Source: Verrucomicrobiota bacterium (GTDB lineage Bacteria > Verrucomicrobiota > Verrucomicrobiia > Verrucomicrobiales > DEV007). From it: 64,000 bases of DNA. This document shows, piece after piece, positions 9,984 to 19,240 of this stretch (within the stretch, counting starts at the first letter, position 1; each line of letters begins with the position of its first letter). The position numbers were made by a program, and so were the translations under genes. The notes under the pieces were generated by a model. The model saw nothing but the letters and a program-made list of their open reading frames with translations. It made no database searches and was not told where the DNA came from. The stretch lies in NCBI GenBank assembly GCA_020630975.1, contig JAHDID010000001.1, forward strand, positions 141,687-205,686, written 5' to 3'.

Positions 9984-10835
9984 TTAGCCAAACCTACCAC
10001 TGATGTAGTCTTCGGTCTGCTTGATCGATGGATTGGTGAAAAGCTGCTGAGTGGTATCGTACTCGATCAGCTCACCGAGATAGAAAAAAGCGGTGTGATC
10101 GGAGACACGAGTCGCCTGCTGCATATTGTGAGTGACGATGACTACGGTGAAGTCTTCGCGTAGCTTGGTGATGAGCTCTTCGACGACTGCTGTCGCGATC
10201 GGGTCTAGGGCAGAGCAGGGCTCATCCATCAGGATCACCTCGGGCTCCACGGCGATGGTCCGCGCGATGCATAAGCGCTGCTGCTGACCACCCGATAGAC
10301 CGAGAGCAGACTCACCGAGCCGGTCTTTCACCTCATCCCAGAGAGCGGCGCCCTTCAGACTTTTCTCTACCGCCTCGTCGAGCACGCTCTTTTTGCGCTC
10401 GCCCGCGATGCGTAGACCAAAGGCGACATTCTCATAAATGCTCTTGGGAAAAGGATTCGACTTCTGAAAGACCATACCGACCTGCTTGCGCAGACGAATG
10501 GGATCGACTTTGGGACCATAGATGTCCGCCCCCATGATCTTCACATTGCCATGAGTGATCCTAGCTGTCGGGATGGTATCATTCATCCGATTGAAACAGC
10601 GCAGCAGAGTCGACTTACCACAGCCCGATGGCCCGATAAAGGCGGTCACCTTTTGCTTGGGGATCTCGAGCGAGATCTTCTTCAGCGTATCGGTTTTACC
10701 CATATCATAGCTGAAGCTGAGCTTCTGCACATCGAGCAGCGCTTCATTCAAATGCCGCGCGCCGTCACTCGAGGTATCGATACGCTCAGTCGCTTTGGGC
10801 TTCGGCTCTTTGGATTTCTTGTCTTGCTTGGACAT
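9984..10835 (-). CDS. pstB: Phosphate ABC transporter ATP-binding protein PstB
   Basis: 283-aa ABC ATPase. Walker A is GPSGCGKS, the signature is LSGGQQQR and Walker B is [13 protein letters not shown] with the following H-loop THNMQQATR. About 25 extra charged residues precede the usual PstB start. It energises phosphate import by the PstC-PstA channel encoded just upstream in the operon. Confidence 0.95.
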   Translation of the reverse strand: MSKQDKKSKEPKPKATERIDTSSDGARHLNEALLDVQKLSFSYDMGKTDTLKKISLEIPKQKVTAFIGPSGCGKSTLLRCFNRMNDTIPTARITHGNVKIMGADIYGPKVDPIRLRKQVGMVFQKSNPFPKSIYENVAFGLRIAGERKKSVLDEAVEKSLKGAALWDEVKDRLGESALGLSGGQQQRLCIARTIAVEPEVILMDEPCSALDPIATAVVEELITKLREDFTVVIVTHNMQQATRVSDHTAFFYLGELIEYDTTQQLFTNPSIKQTEDYISGRFG

Positions 10836-10886
10836 CGTTTCGTTATCGGATGTAGAAAATAATTTTCGGTAAATCTATCATTCCAT

Positions 10887-12059
10887 CTACCACTTCAGCT
10901 TTTTGCGGATGCGGATACGCAGCACCACCGAGGTAGTCGCCAGCGCCAGCATGATGAGCATGAAAACCAGCACTGAGCCATCCTGCATAGGGCGGACGAT
11001 CTCAGTCTGCGGGATCTTCGCTGACACACTATAGATATGATAAGGCAGAGCCTCACAGCCCCGCTGAAAAAACTCTGTGATCCGCCAGAACCAATTCTCT
11101 TCTCGCAGCCCTTCCCAAGGCAGCTGACACTGAGCAAAGGCTCCCGTATACATGATAGGAGCGGTCTCGCCAGACACACGCAGTAGTCCTAAAACAGAGG
11201 CCGTGAGCATGCCCGGTAGCGCGTAAGGTAGTACCGATTTACCGATGGTCTGCCACTGTGTCGCTCCTAGCGATAGGGATGCATCGCGGAATCCCTGCGG
11301 CACAGCACGCAGCGACTCCTCACATGCTGTGATGATGATTGGCAAGACCATGCATGCCAAAGTACAACCCGCAGCCAGGATAGACGATCCCCACCCCTGG
11401 CACGAGAGGTATAGCTGCTCCGCACCTAGCAGGCTAGCCATCCAGTCTGGTAGCTGTGTGAAAAATATCGACCTTTCGACTGGTGTCGTCTTCGTGATGA
11501 CAGGTATGAAATAGCAGAAAAAGGCGAACCCAAACAAGCCAAACACCACCGAAGGCACACCAGCTAGGTTGATGATGGCGAGCCGTATCATCCGAATCAG
11601 CGGCCCTCGCTTGCTATACTCACTGAGGAACACGGAGGCTGCGATACCGATCGTCATGGCGAAGACGATACAAATACCTATCAAAATTAAGGTTCCCATC
11701 AGCGGACCGAAAATTCCTCCCCCGGAGTAGTTGGCTGAGAGCTCATAGAGCTTCAACCCATCTGGATTAGCCGTTTTGAAATCACGATACTCCTGACTAC
11801 CTAGACGATGGTATTTGCCATCCTGATCGTAGAAACAATACAGGATATCTGGACTCTGCGTGATAAACGATATCCCCTCCTTGGCGAGGACAGGCGCTCC
11901 ACGCACGATGATCCGACCAATGATCAAAACAAAAGCAAGGATGATCAGATAAGTCGCAATCCTCAGCAACCAAGTGACTAGCTGCTCTGAGTCGATGCCC
12001 TTACTCTGTTTATCGAAAATTTGGCTCATACTGATAAATCTTGAAGCATTCGATACCAA
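10887..12059 (-). CDS. pstA: Phosphate ABC transporter permease PstA
   Basis: 390-aa inner-membrane permease. It has an N-terminal membrane segment, an insertion of about 70 residues containing YCFYDQDGKYHRLG, then the binding-protein-dependent transport domain with the coupling motif FRDASLSLGATQWQT. It starts 8 nt after the pstC stop, so translation is probably coupled. A second possible start (MSQIF) is at 12029. It forms the channel with PstC. Confidence 0.92.
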   Translation of the reverse strand: MVSNASRFISMSQIFDKQSKGIDSEQLVTWLLRIATYLIILAFVLIIGRIIVRGAPVLAKEGISFITQSPDILYCFYDQDGKYHRLGSQEYRDFKTANPDGLKLYELSANYSGGGIFGPLMGTLILIGICIVFAMTIGIAASVFLSEYSKRGPLIRMIRLAIINLAGVPSVVFGLFGFAFFCYFIPVITKTTPVERSIFFTQLPDWMASLLGAEQLYLSCQGWGSSILAAGCTLACMVLPIIITACEESLRAVPQGFRDASLSLGATQWQTIGKSVLPYALPGMLTASVLGLLRVSGETAPIMYTGAFAQCQLPWEGLREENWFWRITEFFQRGCEALPYHIYSVSAKIPQTEIVRPMQDGSVLVFMLIMLALATTSVVLRIRIRKKLKW

Positions 12060-12067
12060 TCAATCAC

Positions 12068-14479
12068 CTACGAAGACTGAAACTTTCCTAGAATTCTCTG
12101 CCCTATGTAGTTCACCACAAGAGTGATACCAAAAAGGAACAAACCGACAAAAAACAGCGCCTGCCAATCCACCGACCCTTTAGATGCTTCGCCCAGATTT
12201 TGAGCGATGATCCCCGTCATCGTATGACTGGGATCTGTGACCACACCGGGACCCTTGGTGAAATCGGGTATTGCCAATCGATTTCCAGCGACTAACAACA
12301 CCACCATGGTCTCGCCGACGACTCGACCAAAGCCCAACAGCACGGCTGCCACCACTCCACTAAATGATGCAGGCAGTATGACTTTGATCGCTGTCTGCAG
12401 GCGATTTGCCCCAAGCGAAAACGCTCCATCTCGGTAAGCCGAAGGCACATTATTCAAAGCATCTTCAGCCAAGGTGAAGATGATCGGACATGCCATGAAA
12501 GCGAGCAAGATACCCGCCACCAGCATATTCAAGCGAGCCTCGATGGGAAATCCAGGTAGCCACGAGAAAAGCGGTAGATAGCTTAGCTCTTTCAGCAAAT
12601 CTCCAACGACCATGATACCTAGGAAACCGAGCACCACAGATGGAATGGCCCCGATGAATTCGATGGCGGGCTTGAGAAAAGATTGCTCTTTAAAACCCGC
12701 TATCTGGTTGGCATAAATCGCTGCAGCCACCGAGAGTGGCACCGCGATGATCAGCGCTATCAGTGAGATAATCAGCGAACCAGTGATGATGGGCAGCAGA
12801 CCATATCGGTCTACGACTTGAGAGTTATTGGTCCATTTCTTACCCAGAAAAACTGCCGACAAAGTCTTTCCCCAGCCCCAAGACTGATCGTGGCGCCATT
12901 CATCTAGCCTCTCTCCTACGGACTCCAATTTAGCGACATCTTTAGCAAAATTCTTCCGAAAAACCTTCAACTCCTTCCGCGCAGCACTCGTCTGTAGGCT
13001 ACTAGGATCTGGCAAACTGGCGAGCAGCTCATTGCCCTCTGTTTTGATGGATTGTACCGCTTCATTGTAGCGATCTGTCAGAGCATATAGAGTCTCAGCT
13101 TCATCCCCAAAGGGGAAATCTGGCAAGAACTCCTCCGACGCCTCGGCCAGCCGGAGCACTGTCTCATCTTGGCTCAGATCCAAGCTGGCAAGCTCCGCTA
13201 ACAATATGCGTAAAGGCGAGTCTATCTGCCCATCCGGCAGTGCTTTGACAAATCCATCCACTGGGCGGTCATCACTCTGTAGGTAATCAAGAAAGGCTTT
13301 CTGGTCGTCATCCAGATCCGACAAGCGTGCCTCCACCGGCTTGCGAATCGAGGAAGTCATGGTGGCATACAGACTACCACTCTCGTCCAATCGCCTGACG
13401 ATATCTGAAAAGGCTTGGAGATAGAAAACACGGGCATACTCGTCGAAGAACTCAGCCTCATTTACGATCTTTAGCACCTGAGCATACTTCAGCGCCTTGG
13501 TACGTGGGCTCGCCTCCTCACCTAGTGCTATATTCACCTGAGCGACGACCTGCTCCGGCACTATCAGATTGGACTGGTAACGGTCTCGTACATCGGTCGC
13601 ATGCTCGAAAGCTTCCTTCCACACCTTGTCGAGGGGTTTTGCGATCTTACTCTTTGAGTAGCCTCGATAGACATCGAAAATCGGCTTGGCTGATGGATTA
13701 GTCTGTTCCCAGACCTCGTCGAATTGCTCCTCAACTAGCTCATAATACTCAGCGTCTGCCCTCTCCCATAGATCATGACTGACGACTGCATCAACCAACT
13801 CGGCGCGCGCTTCCTTCGACAGAGGTTTCAGCTCCTTTATCAGACCAGGAGTGAGACGACCCCGCAGCCAATCTCGCTTCGCATCGATGCGGCCTTTGTA
13901 GTCTTCGATGACCTTGTCCAGCTTCTTGGCCCGCTCAGAATCAGCCTTCCACTCGTCCTTGCGCTGCTTTATCGCATCTTTTAGCACCAGCAGATCATGT
14001 CCGAGCTGTCTTTCAGCCTCCTTGCGAGTCACCTCGTAGGCCGTCATCTTTAGCTGATTTTCCCGGTTTGGCCAGGCTAGCTCAGCAGCGTAGGCGCGAT
14101 TGATCCCACCTGTATTGGTCTTGTAGTTTTGGTAAGCCTCATCGACCAGCGTGTAATACTCCACCCCCGAACGCCGAAAGGTGCGCAGTTGTTCATGATG
14201 ATTCGGCAGGAAGAACCACGCCTCCTTCAGAAGGAAAAAACAAATCAGCAGCAGGATGAAGATAGCAAGGCTGGCATTGGCACCGAAGAAGTGCTTAATC
14301 ACCGTCTGCTTACTCAAGCCGAAGACCCTCAAGCCTCCTGTTTTCTTCTCAAAATCCATAATTTCTGAACTCAGGCGCCAATCATCGCAACCGATGGTAG
14401 TACCTTCCGAGCAAAAGAAAACACGATTCTGAGAATCAAATGTTTCATTTTTGTCGCAATTAAAATGCAAAAAGCGCAA
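12068..14479 (-). CDS. pstC: Phosphate ABC transporter permease PstC with ~450-residue insertion
   Basis: 803 aa from the longest start; MDFEKK at 14359 gives 764 aa and is more likely. PstC is normally about 300-330 aa. The C-terminal 260 residues are the usual permease, with AYRDGAFSLGANRLQT as the ATPase-coupling loop. Between the first membrane segment (SLAIFILLLICFFLLKEA) and the permease core lies a hydrophilic, Glu/Lys-rich, predicted helical region of about 450 residues, which would face the periplasm. I do not recognise a domain in it. The terminator between pstS and this gene suggests lower expression than PstS. Confidence 0.9.
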   Translation of the reverse strand: MRFLHFNCDKNETFDSQNRVFFCSEGTTIGCDDWRLSSEIMDFEKKTGGLRVFGLSKQTVIKHFFGANASLAIFILLLICFFLLKEAWFFLPNHHEQLRTFRRSGVEYYTLVDEAYQNYKTNTGGINRAYAAELAWPNRENQLKMTAYEVTRKEAERQLGHDLLVLKDAIKQRKDEWKADSERAKKLDKVIEDYKGRIDAKRDWLRGRLTPGLIKELKPLSKEARAELVDAVVSHDLWERADAEYYELVEEQFDEVWEQTNPSAKPIFDVYRGYSKSKIAKPLDKVWKEAFEHATDVRDRYQSNLIVPEQVVAQVNIALGEEASPRTKALKYAQVLKIVNEAEFFDEYARVFYLQAFSDIVRRLDESGSLYATMTSSIRKPVEARLSDLDDDQKAFLDYLQSDDRPVDGFVKALPDGQIDSPLRILLAELASLDLSQDETVLRLAEASEEFLPDFPFGDEAETLYALTDRYNEAVQSIKTEGNELLASLPDPSSLQTSAARKELKVFRKNFAKDVAKLESVGERLDEWRHDQSWGWGKTLSAVFLGKKWTNNSQVVDRYGLLPIITGSLIISLIALIIAVPLSVAAAIYANQIAGFKEQSFLKPAIEFIGAIPSVVLGFLGIMVVGDLLKELSYLPLFSWLPGFPIEARLNMLVAGILLAFMACPIIFTLAEDALNNVPSAYRDGAFSLGANRLQTAIKVILPASFSGVVAAVLLGFGRVVGETMVVLLVAGNRLAIPDFTKGPGVVTDPSHTMTGIIAQNLGEASKGSVDWQALFFVGLFLFGITLVVNYIGQRILGKFQSS

Positions 14480-14503
14480 CCCTCACGGGTTGCGCTTTCC
14501 TGA
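14470..14503 (-). terminator. Terminator or attenuator between pstS and pstC
   Basis: A perfect GC-rich stem (AAGCGCAACCC with its complement), loop GTGA, followed on the minus strand by TTTTTG. It lies just after the pstS stop codon. Partial read-through would give more PstS than channel, the usual ratio for such systems. Confidence 0.75.
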
Positions 14504-14528
14504 AAAATTTGATTTAACTGCCTGCAGC

Positions 14529-15338
14529 TTAGTTAGCAGGGATGAATCCTGACTGCTCGACGATAGCTGATGCCTCTGGAGACTGAGTCGCCCACAACAG
14601 GAATGCAGCCGCAGTGCCCTTAGGGAAACCAACAGTGTAGTAGTAAAGATTGCGAGCAATCGCGTAGGACGCCTTGTTCTCTACAGAGAACTCGACACCA
14701 TCCACAGCCACACTCTTCACACCCTCTTTAGAAGCGTATGCCTTGCCGACGTAGCCGATGCCATTCTTATCACCAGCCACCTCAGTAGCGATCTGCTCGT
14801 TACCCTCCATCTTTTGGGTGTCCGAGCCATAGTCACGCTTGCTCATGGCCAGCTTTTGGAATGTCGCGTAAGTTCCGGAAGTTTCGTTACGTGTGTAGAC
14901 ACCGATTGGGCCTGGCTTACCACCGACCTCAGACCAGTCTGTGATCTCCCCAGTAAAGATCGCCTCGATGTCCTCGAGAGACAGATCGTCGACTCCATTT
15001 GCCTCGTTCACGATCACAGCGATCATATCGACAGCTGCCACGAACTCGGTGAGCTCCTGACCCTTAGCGGAAAACTTCTCCAGCTCCTCGCCCTTCACCT
15101 CACGGCTAGACGCACCGATGTCGGCTGTACCCGCATCCAGATTAGTAAATGCTGATGAGGACCCCTTGTCCTCAATCTCGAAAATTACTTCATTCCCAGC
15201 TGCACGGTAAGCATCTGCGAATCTTGGCATCAACTTAGCGTTGACTGTGTCAGAACCCTTAACTGCGAGCTTCTCTTGAGCGGAGGCAGTGAAACCGAAA
15301 AGGCCAGCGACTGCAGCAGCGATAATGGTGTTTCTCAT
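14529..15338 (-). CDS. pstS: Phosphate-binding protein PstS
   Basis: 269-aa periplasmic binding protein with a signal peptide (AAAVAGLFGFTASA). The mature part begins with the phosphate-loop pattern KGSDTVNAKL, followed by DKGSSSAFTNL, ADIGASSREV and TRNETSGTYATF. It delivers phosphate to PstCA. It is the first gene of the operon, with its own terminator downstream. Confidence 0.92.
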   Translation of the reverse strand: MRNTIIAAAVAGLFGFTASAQEKLAVKGSDTVNAKLMPRFADAYRAAGNEVIFEIEDKGSSSAFTNLDAGTADIGASSREVKGEELEKFSAKGQELTEFVAAVDMIAVIVNEANGVDDLSLEDIEAIFTGEITDWSEVGGKPGPIGVYTRNETSGTYATFQKLAMSKRDYGSDTQKMEGNEQIATEVAGDKNGIGYVGKAYASKEGVKSVAVDGVEFSVENKASYAIARNLYYYTVGFPKGTAAAFLLWATQSPEASAIVEQSGFIPAN

Positions 15339-15650
15339 TTTCTAGTTGTTTGAATAGGTTGTTATTTTTTCCTCAGACCAATTCCTCGATCTGATGACTC
15401 CATCGTCCGACTTTTCGAAACCTTTGCAAACTCAGCCCGGTACCGATTTTGTCACAAAGCTGATTCGAATGAGACGGCGATTTTAGGTGGCGGCGAGCGC
15501 CTAGCGAGTGGCGTTTCATCAGACCTGGGCACTGGCGAATAGGCTTTGCGACCACTCTCTGGCCTTTTCCCGCCACTTTGCATTGGTAGAGAAAATTGAA
15601 GGTTTTGTCCCTTTCCCTCCCCCTGCTACCGCTTATCATCTGTCCTGCTT
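15339..15650. other. Intergenic region upstream of pstS
   Basis: Contains the presumed divergent promoters of pstS and the cysteine hydrolase. I searched by eye for a Pho box and found nothing convincing. Confidence 0.4.
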
Positions 15651-16319
15651 GTGAATATGAACCCAGTCTTACTCGTCGTAGACCTACAGCGCTACTACCT
15701 CGACCCCGAGGCCAACTTTCGCCGCTACCCAGAGTCTCGAAATCCCGCTGCTTTCGAATACATCGAGGCGCGCTGTCGCGACGTCGTCATCCCCAATGCT
15801 ACCGCTTTGGTAGAACACTTTCGTAATCAGGAATGGCCAGTGGTCTTCCTCCGTCTCTGTGGGCAAAATCCTGATCGCAGCGATCTGCACCAGTGTTTTT
15901 TCGAGTCGAATGAGATAGCTGCCGATGCTGGCTACCCTGGCCTCTACCCTCTCGCCGATGAGCCTCTGGCAGCTGTCGTGCCCGAGATCACTCCCGAGCC
16001 CAGAGAACGGGTGCTGGACAAGGTGACATTCAGCGGCTTCACCTCGACCGATCTGGAGGATATACTAGTCGAGCTAGATGCAGGCGAACTAGTATTCTGC
16101 GGGCTAGCGACCAGCCAGTGCGTCGATACCACGGCACGCGATGCCGCCGATCGAGGCTACCCCGTCATCCACGTGGAAGACGCCCAGGCAGACTACTCAG
16201 AGATGATGCACCAGGCGGCTCTGTACGCATCGCAGGGTGTCTGCGGCGGCCATGTCTACTCCACAGAGGAAGTGCTCAATACCGATCGCCCGGGCGATCT
16301 CATACCCAAAGTCCTGTAG
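15651..16319 (+). CDS. Isochorismatase-family cysteine hydrolase
   Basis: 222 aa. The catalytic triad of the family is visible: Asp in VVDLQRYYL (residue about 11), Lys in LDKVTFSGF (about 124) and Cys in GLATSQCVDTTARDA (about 157). Relatives cleave C-N bonds (nicotinamidase, ureidoacrylate, carbamoylsarcosine amidases) or vinyl ethers. The substrate is not clear and the neighbours do not help. It is transcribed divergently from pstS. Confidence 0.82.
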   Translation: MNMNPVLLVVDLQRYYLDPEANFRRYPESRNPAAFEYIEARCRDVVIPNATALVEHFRNQEWPVVFLRLCGQNPDRSDLHQCFFESNEIAADAGYPGLYPLADEPLAAVVPEITPEPRERVLDKVTFSGFTSTDLEDILVELDAGELVFCGLATSQCVDTTARDAADRGYPVIHVEDAQADYSEMMHQAALYASQGVCGGHVYSTEEVLNTDRPGDLIPKVL

Positions 16320-16375
16320 GACAAAGAGAGTGAGTGTGTGGTGTTCGTTCTTTAATTAATTAAACCGACGAACCG

Positions 16376-16409
16376 AAGAAAAAATGGGCCCTATACCATT
16401 AGGACCCAT
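16376..16409 (-). terminator. Intrinsic terminator of the HNH gene
   Basis: Inverted repeat ATGGG-CCTA with its complement, loop about 6 nt, followed by TTTTTT on the minus strand. Confidence 0.75.
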
Positions 16410-16415
16410 CTCGCT

Positions 16416-17000
16416 TCACGACAGCAGAAACGGCTCCCAATCCTCAATATCGTGAGGATTCTTGAGTAGAGCGGTCACTGGCATCTCGCGCGGGGCTATC
16501 GGCTGCCTCTGCAGCTTCAGCCCGGCTTCTTCTGGTGTCCGGTTCGCTTTACGCGAGTTCACCCCGGTATCGGCGAGCACACAGTTTTCCCATGTGGTAG
16601 CGCCACCGCGTGAGCGCGGTATGACGTGGTCGATATTTCCCTCACCTGGGCGCAGCACCTTGCCGGTGTACTGGCAGCGACCACCATCTCGCTCCCACAG
16701 ATTGCGCGCATTGAACTTTGGGCGCTTCATCGGCACTTTGGCAAAATTCGACACGACTACGACTGTCGGGATACGGATACGACCACTGGCTGTACCGATA
16801 CTAGCGTCTTCATCCCGCACGGGTAGTTTTTTCCAGTCTTCCCATTTCGTAGGCACCATCCAGTCGGTTCCCTGTATATCTAGCGCTGTAGATACATCGG
16901 ATGCCATCTGGCAAAATGCCTCCGCTGGGGTTCGCGTATTGATCGCCTGCCAATTACGGTTTAGGACCAAAACGACTTTCTGATGGAGGATACTATTCAT
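16416..17000 (-). CDS. HNH endonuclease family protein
   Basis: 194 aa. The nuclease core lies at about residues 105-160, with CQYTGKV, NIDHVIPRSRGG and a final NSRKANRTPEEAG. The N-terminal half (VVLVLNRNWQAINTRTPAEAF) is the conserved extension found in a widespread housekeeping HNH family of unknown role. It is a single-gene unit with its own terminator. Confidence 0.8.
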   Translation of the reverse strand: MNSILHQKVVLVLNRNWQAINTRTPAEAFCQMASDVSTALDIQGTDWMVPTKWEDWKKLPVRDEDASIGTASGRIRIPTVVVVSNFAKVPMKRPKFNARNLWERDGGRCQYTGKVLRPGEGNIDHVIPRSRGGATTWENCVLADTGVNSRKANRTPEEAGLKLQRQPIAPREMPVTALLKNPHDIEDWEPFLLS

Positions 17001-17432
17001 ATTATCGTCTAGGTTGATGTTGGTTCTATCAAATAGAGCTGCATCTGTCAGCCCTATTATTCGTTATGCGCGGTTCATCTAGTGAGTTGGACGAACGCGA
17101 CAAAGTAAAATTCGATCAGCGCATACTGGCTGAATCCCCATGCCTAAAAACAGACCACCCCCGACATCTCTGCCGGGGATGGCCACCTCCTTTTAGTTTG
17201 GTATGTTTCTATGCTGTCTTAGTTGCTACAATAGTGAGACGGTTGCAGGCGTGCTTTAGCGCTATAATCCTGCCGTGTTTTTGTAAGCCTAGCCACTGCG
17301 AGGCAGCCGCCGGAGCGACCGCCCCGCATCACCTAGCTATATATTGCTTACCTAAACGTGCGCACCTTTTTGACCTATCATCGGTGCGCGGGATGACTCG
17401 TCGTTTGCCGACGAAATTTGTGTTACCACAGG
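17001..17432. other. Gene-poor region after the TROVE gene
   Basis: No convincing gene. An open frame at 17066-17497 on the plus strand mostly lacks coding character and runs antisense into the TROVE 3' end. The stretch holds a hairpin at 17146-17178 (listed separately) and a TATAAT at about 17265. Confidence 0.4.
17146..17178 (-). terminator. Possible terminator downstream of the TROVE gene
   Basis: Hairpin of CCCCGGCA with an imperfect complement, GAGA loop, followed by a T-run on the minus strand. An almost identical GAGA-loop hairpin serves as the terminator at 48356. Confidence 0.55.
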
Positions 17433-18872
17433 CTACAGGGCTACTTTCTCAATTTCTCGCAGTAGCGCAGATTTATCCTCTTCGAGAAATCGCATAGTCG
17501 ACAAAGTCTTATCTGAAAACCCAGCCATGCTGTAGATATCTCTCTCAGGGAACTGCAAGCTACCATAACCAGCCAGATCGAAGGTAAAGACCTTTGGTCG
17601 GATACCTGCTCTCTGCACGTAGTTCTCAAAGGCAGCCTTTGGGCAGTAATAACCGACCCATGCCTGCATATCGGATAGTATCACGATACGATCGTACCGA
17701 CCCTTTGCCCGATCAAAGATCGAGTGGAAGTCTGTGCCTCCCCACTGCGCCTTCTCCTCCAGACGCTGGGCTAGCGACAGAGTCGCATCATCCGCATTCA
17801 GAGAAGTGTAGTGCGCATCGCCGCTGAATAACATCAGGTCAGCGTCGTTTGCCTTGTACAGGACGGAGGCAAACAGCGAACCGATCTTCATAGGCTTTCC
17901 GATCATCGATCCCGAGCAGTCTAAAGCCACCAGAGTACGCCCTGGGAACTTTGGCACATTGCCTAGCGACAGGTCAGCCGCTTGACTCAAGGCTCGCACC
18001 ACTCGCTGGCGCGACTTGCGTGGCAGATCTGCCTGCTCCAGCGCATCCAGAGCCGACCGGTAGCGAAAAGGCAACACCTTTGAGCTTTGCACCAACTTCT
18101 CATCGACCAACATCGCTTCGACTCGATCGATCTCGTCAGGCGCCTGCTCTAGGATATTGCGCAGGTTTCGGAGTAGAGCGAAGTAGCCGATCTTGCGAGA
18201 ACCGATCAAGTCAGACCAGGCTTGTGCCTTTTTGCTTTCCTTATCGGTGTCGCTATCCGCTTGCTGCCCAGCCTGAGTCAGCTTGGTCTCCCAAGTCTCA
18301 GCCGGAGCCAGCTCGCCCTTCACCAGGCTCGCGATCGCAGGGGTGTGAGGTGGGTGCACCAGGTTCACCGCATCGACCATCTTCAGCTCAGCACCATCTT
18401 TTCGGTACTTCGCCAGCTGGTAGGCATCGAATCGGGCCAACGCTTTACCCAGACCTTTCTTCAAAGAGTTGGGCAGCGGCTTGCCATACACAGCCATGCA
18501 GTAGGACAGGATCTCGAGCACATCATCTGCCCGATAGACCACACGATCGAAGAAATCCTTAGTCCACTGCTCACCCTTCACAGAGTGAGCCAGCTCGCCA
18601 GCTACTAGGTGAGACACAGAGCGCATCCCAGCCTCGCGCCGCGCGTACAAAGCCGCTTTGGCGACAAACTTCTTATCCGGTATCTTCGCTACTAGCTCGG
18701 TCAGACGCTTAGCAGTGGCATTGGCACTGCGGTAGTACTGAGCATCGAGAAAACTGGTCAGCATGATAGTCGCCAGCTCCATTTTTTCAGTCTGCTGGTA
18801 GGCCTGGCCGCCAGCCAGATTCAAAGTATTCGGCTTAGCTTGCCGCGATTTTAGTAGTTTATTGAATTTCAT
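17433..18872 (-). CDS. TROVE-domain (Ro60/Rsr-like) RNA-binding protein
   Basis: 479 aa. The N-terminal two thirds is a TROVE HEAT-repeat ring: NLAGGQAYQQTEKMEL, then KIPDKKFVAKAALYARREAGMRSVSHLVAGELA. The C-terminal third is a von Willebrand A domain with an intact MIDAS start (VALDCSGSM) and SDMQAWVG. Ro-family proteins bind Y RNAs and misfolded non-coding RNAs. A strong AAGGAG site lies 12 nt before the ATG, unusual for this window. It ends a minus-strand array of about 22 tRNA-like genes, which suggests these are its ligands, though that is inference. No rtcB or rtcA is present in the window. Confidence 0.92.
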   Translation of the reverse strand: MKFNKLLKSRQAKPNTLNLAGGQAYQQTEKMELATIMLTSFLDAQYYRSANATAKRLTELVAKIPDKKFVAKAALYARREAGMRSVSHLVAGELAHSVKGEQWTKDFFDRVVYRADDVLEILSYCMAVYGKPLPNSLKKGLGKALARFDAYQLAKYRKDGAELKMVDAVNLVHPPHTPAIASLVKGELAPAETWETKLTQAGQQADSDTDKESKKAQAWSDLIGSRKIGYFALLRNLRNILEQAPDEIDRVEAMLVDEKLVQSSKVLPFRYRSALDALEQADLPRKSRQRVVRALSQAADLSLGNVPKFPGRTLVALDCSGSMIGKPMKIGSLFASVLYKANDADLMLFSGDAHYTSLNADDATLSLAQRLEEKAQWGGTDFHSIFDRAKGRYDRIVILSDMQAWVGYYCPKAAFENYVQRAGIRPKVFTFDLAGYGSLQFPERDIYSMAGFSDKTLSTMRFLEEDKSALLREIEKVAL

Positions 18873-18933
18873 TTTATGATTTCACTCCTTTCTGTGTTTG
18901 GTTGATAGAAAGAGAATTTTTGAAGAGAAAAAC

Positions 18934-19026
18934 GAACAGGGATGCGAGTTCCCCCCGATGAGGGAGAACCAGTTTATCAGACTGGTGTATTTTGGTGATA
19001 CGAAGTAACCCTATTCTCACTGCTTC
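18934..19026 (-). ncRNA. tRNA-like element with shared leader (possibly permuted, unresolved)
   Basis: It begins with the leader seen in three other array elements (GCAGTGAG, then GGGTTACTTCG) and ends in a complementary trailer; GAATAGGG and CCCTGTTC pair over 8 bp. Inside is a 5+7+5 stem-loop CCAGT-CTGATAA-ACTGG that looks like a tRNA-Ile(GAU) anticodon arm. Next comes TTCTCCC, which can pair with GGGGGAA after a six-base linker, as in a permuted acceptor stem. A four-bp stem with a seven-base loop (CACCAAA) precedes the anticodon-like arm. No T-arm can be placed. The identity is open. Confidence 0.45.
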
Positions 19027-19034
19027 AAAAAAAT

Positions 19035-19109
19035 TGGCAGCCAAGCACGGATTCGCACCGTGATCTTCGCAGTCAGAGTGCGATATCCTAACTATTGGAC
19101 GACTCGGCG
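19035..19109 (-). tRNA. tRNA-Gln(CUG), non-canonical elbow
   Basis: Normal gene order. The anticodon loop is CTCTGAC. The D-loop is AATAGTTA (A18-G19) and the T-loop TGCGAAT (G55-C56). Pair 1-72 is mismatched (C/U). A 3' CCA appears to be encoded. Confidence 0.8.
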
Positions 19110-19128
19110 ATAAAGAGAGAGGTAAGTA

Positions 19129-19159
19129 ATCTCAGAGAAAAGTGGCTTGGGGACATAAT
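19129..19159 (-). other. Trailer of permuted tRNA-Asn
   Basis: Pairs with the leader at 19241-19269: 7 bp (ATCTCAG/CTGAGAT), then AGTG/CACT, then TGGG/CCCA, with bulges between. This brings the two ends to be joined close together. Confidence 0.5.
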
Positions 19160-19240
19160 CGTGCTCTACCGACTGAGCTACCTCCCGATAAAAAGTCGGG
19201 AGAGTGGGACTCGAACCCACGACCACGCGATTAACAATCG
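19160..19240 (-). tRNA. Permuted tRNA-Asn(GUU): 3' half precedes 5' half
   Basis: In transcript order the 3' half comes first (19240-19196: CGA, loop TTGTTAA, TCGCG, TGGTC, canonical T-arm GTGGG-TTCGAGT-CCCAC, TCTCCCG, A). An eight-base linker follows, then the 5' half (19187-19160: CGGGAGG, TA, D-arm GCTC-AGTCGGTA-GAGC, A, CG). Joining base 19160 to 19240 gives a perfect anticodon stem, CGCGA/TCGCG. The acceptor halves pair over seven positions with one wobble. The whole lies inside a leader/trailer helix (ATCTCAG at 19269 with CTGAGAT at 19135). It keeps the standard elbow (GG with TTC). Confidence 0.72.

Noticed and set aside
17066-17497. Open frame antisense to the end of the TROVE gene
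   Set aside because: No homology or ribosome-binding site, and it overlaps the terminator-like hairpin and the TROVE 3' end.
18934-19026. tRNA-Sec (selC) candidate from the 8-bp terminal helix
   Set aside because: The loop that could be an anticodon reads GAU, not UCA, and the 8-bp helix belongs to the leader/trailer shared with other elements. No tRNA-Sec was found in the window.
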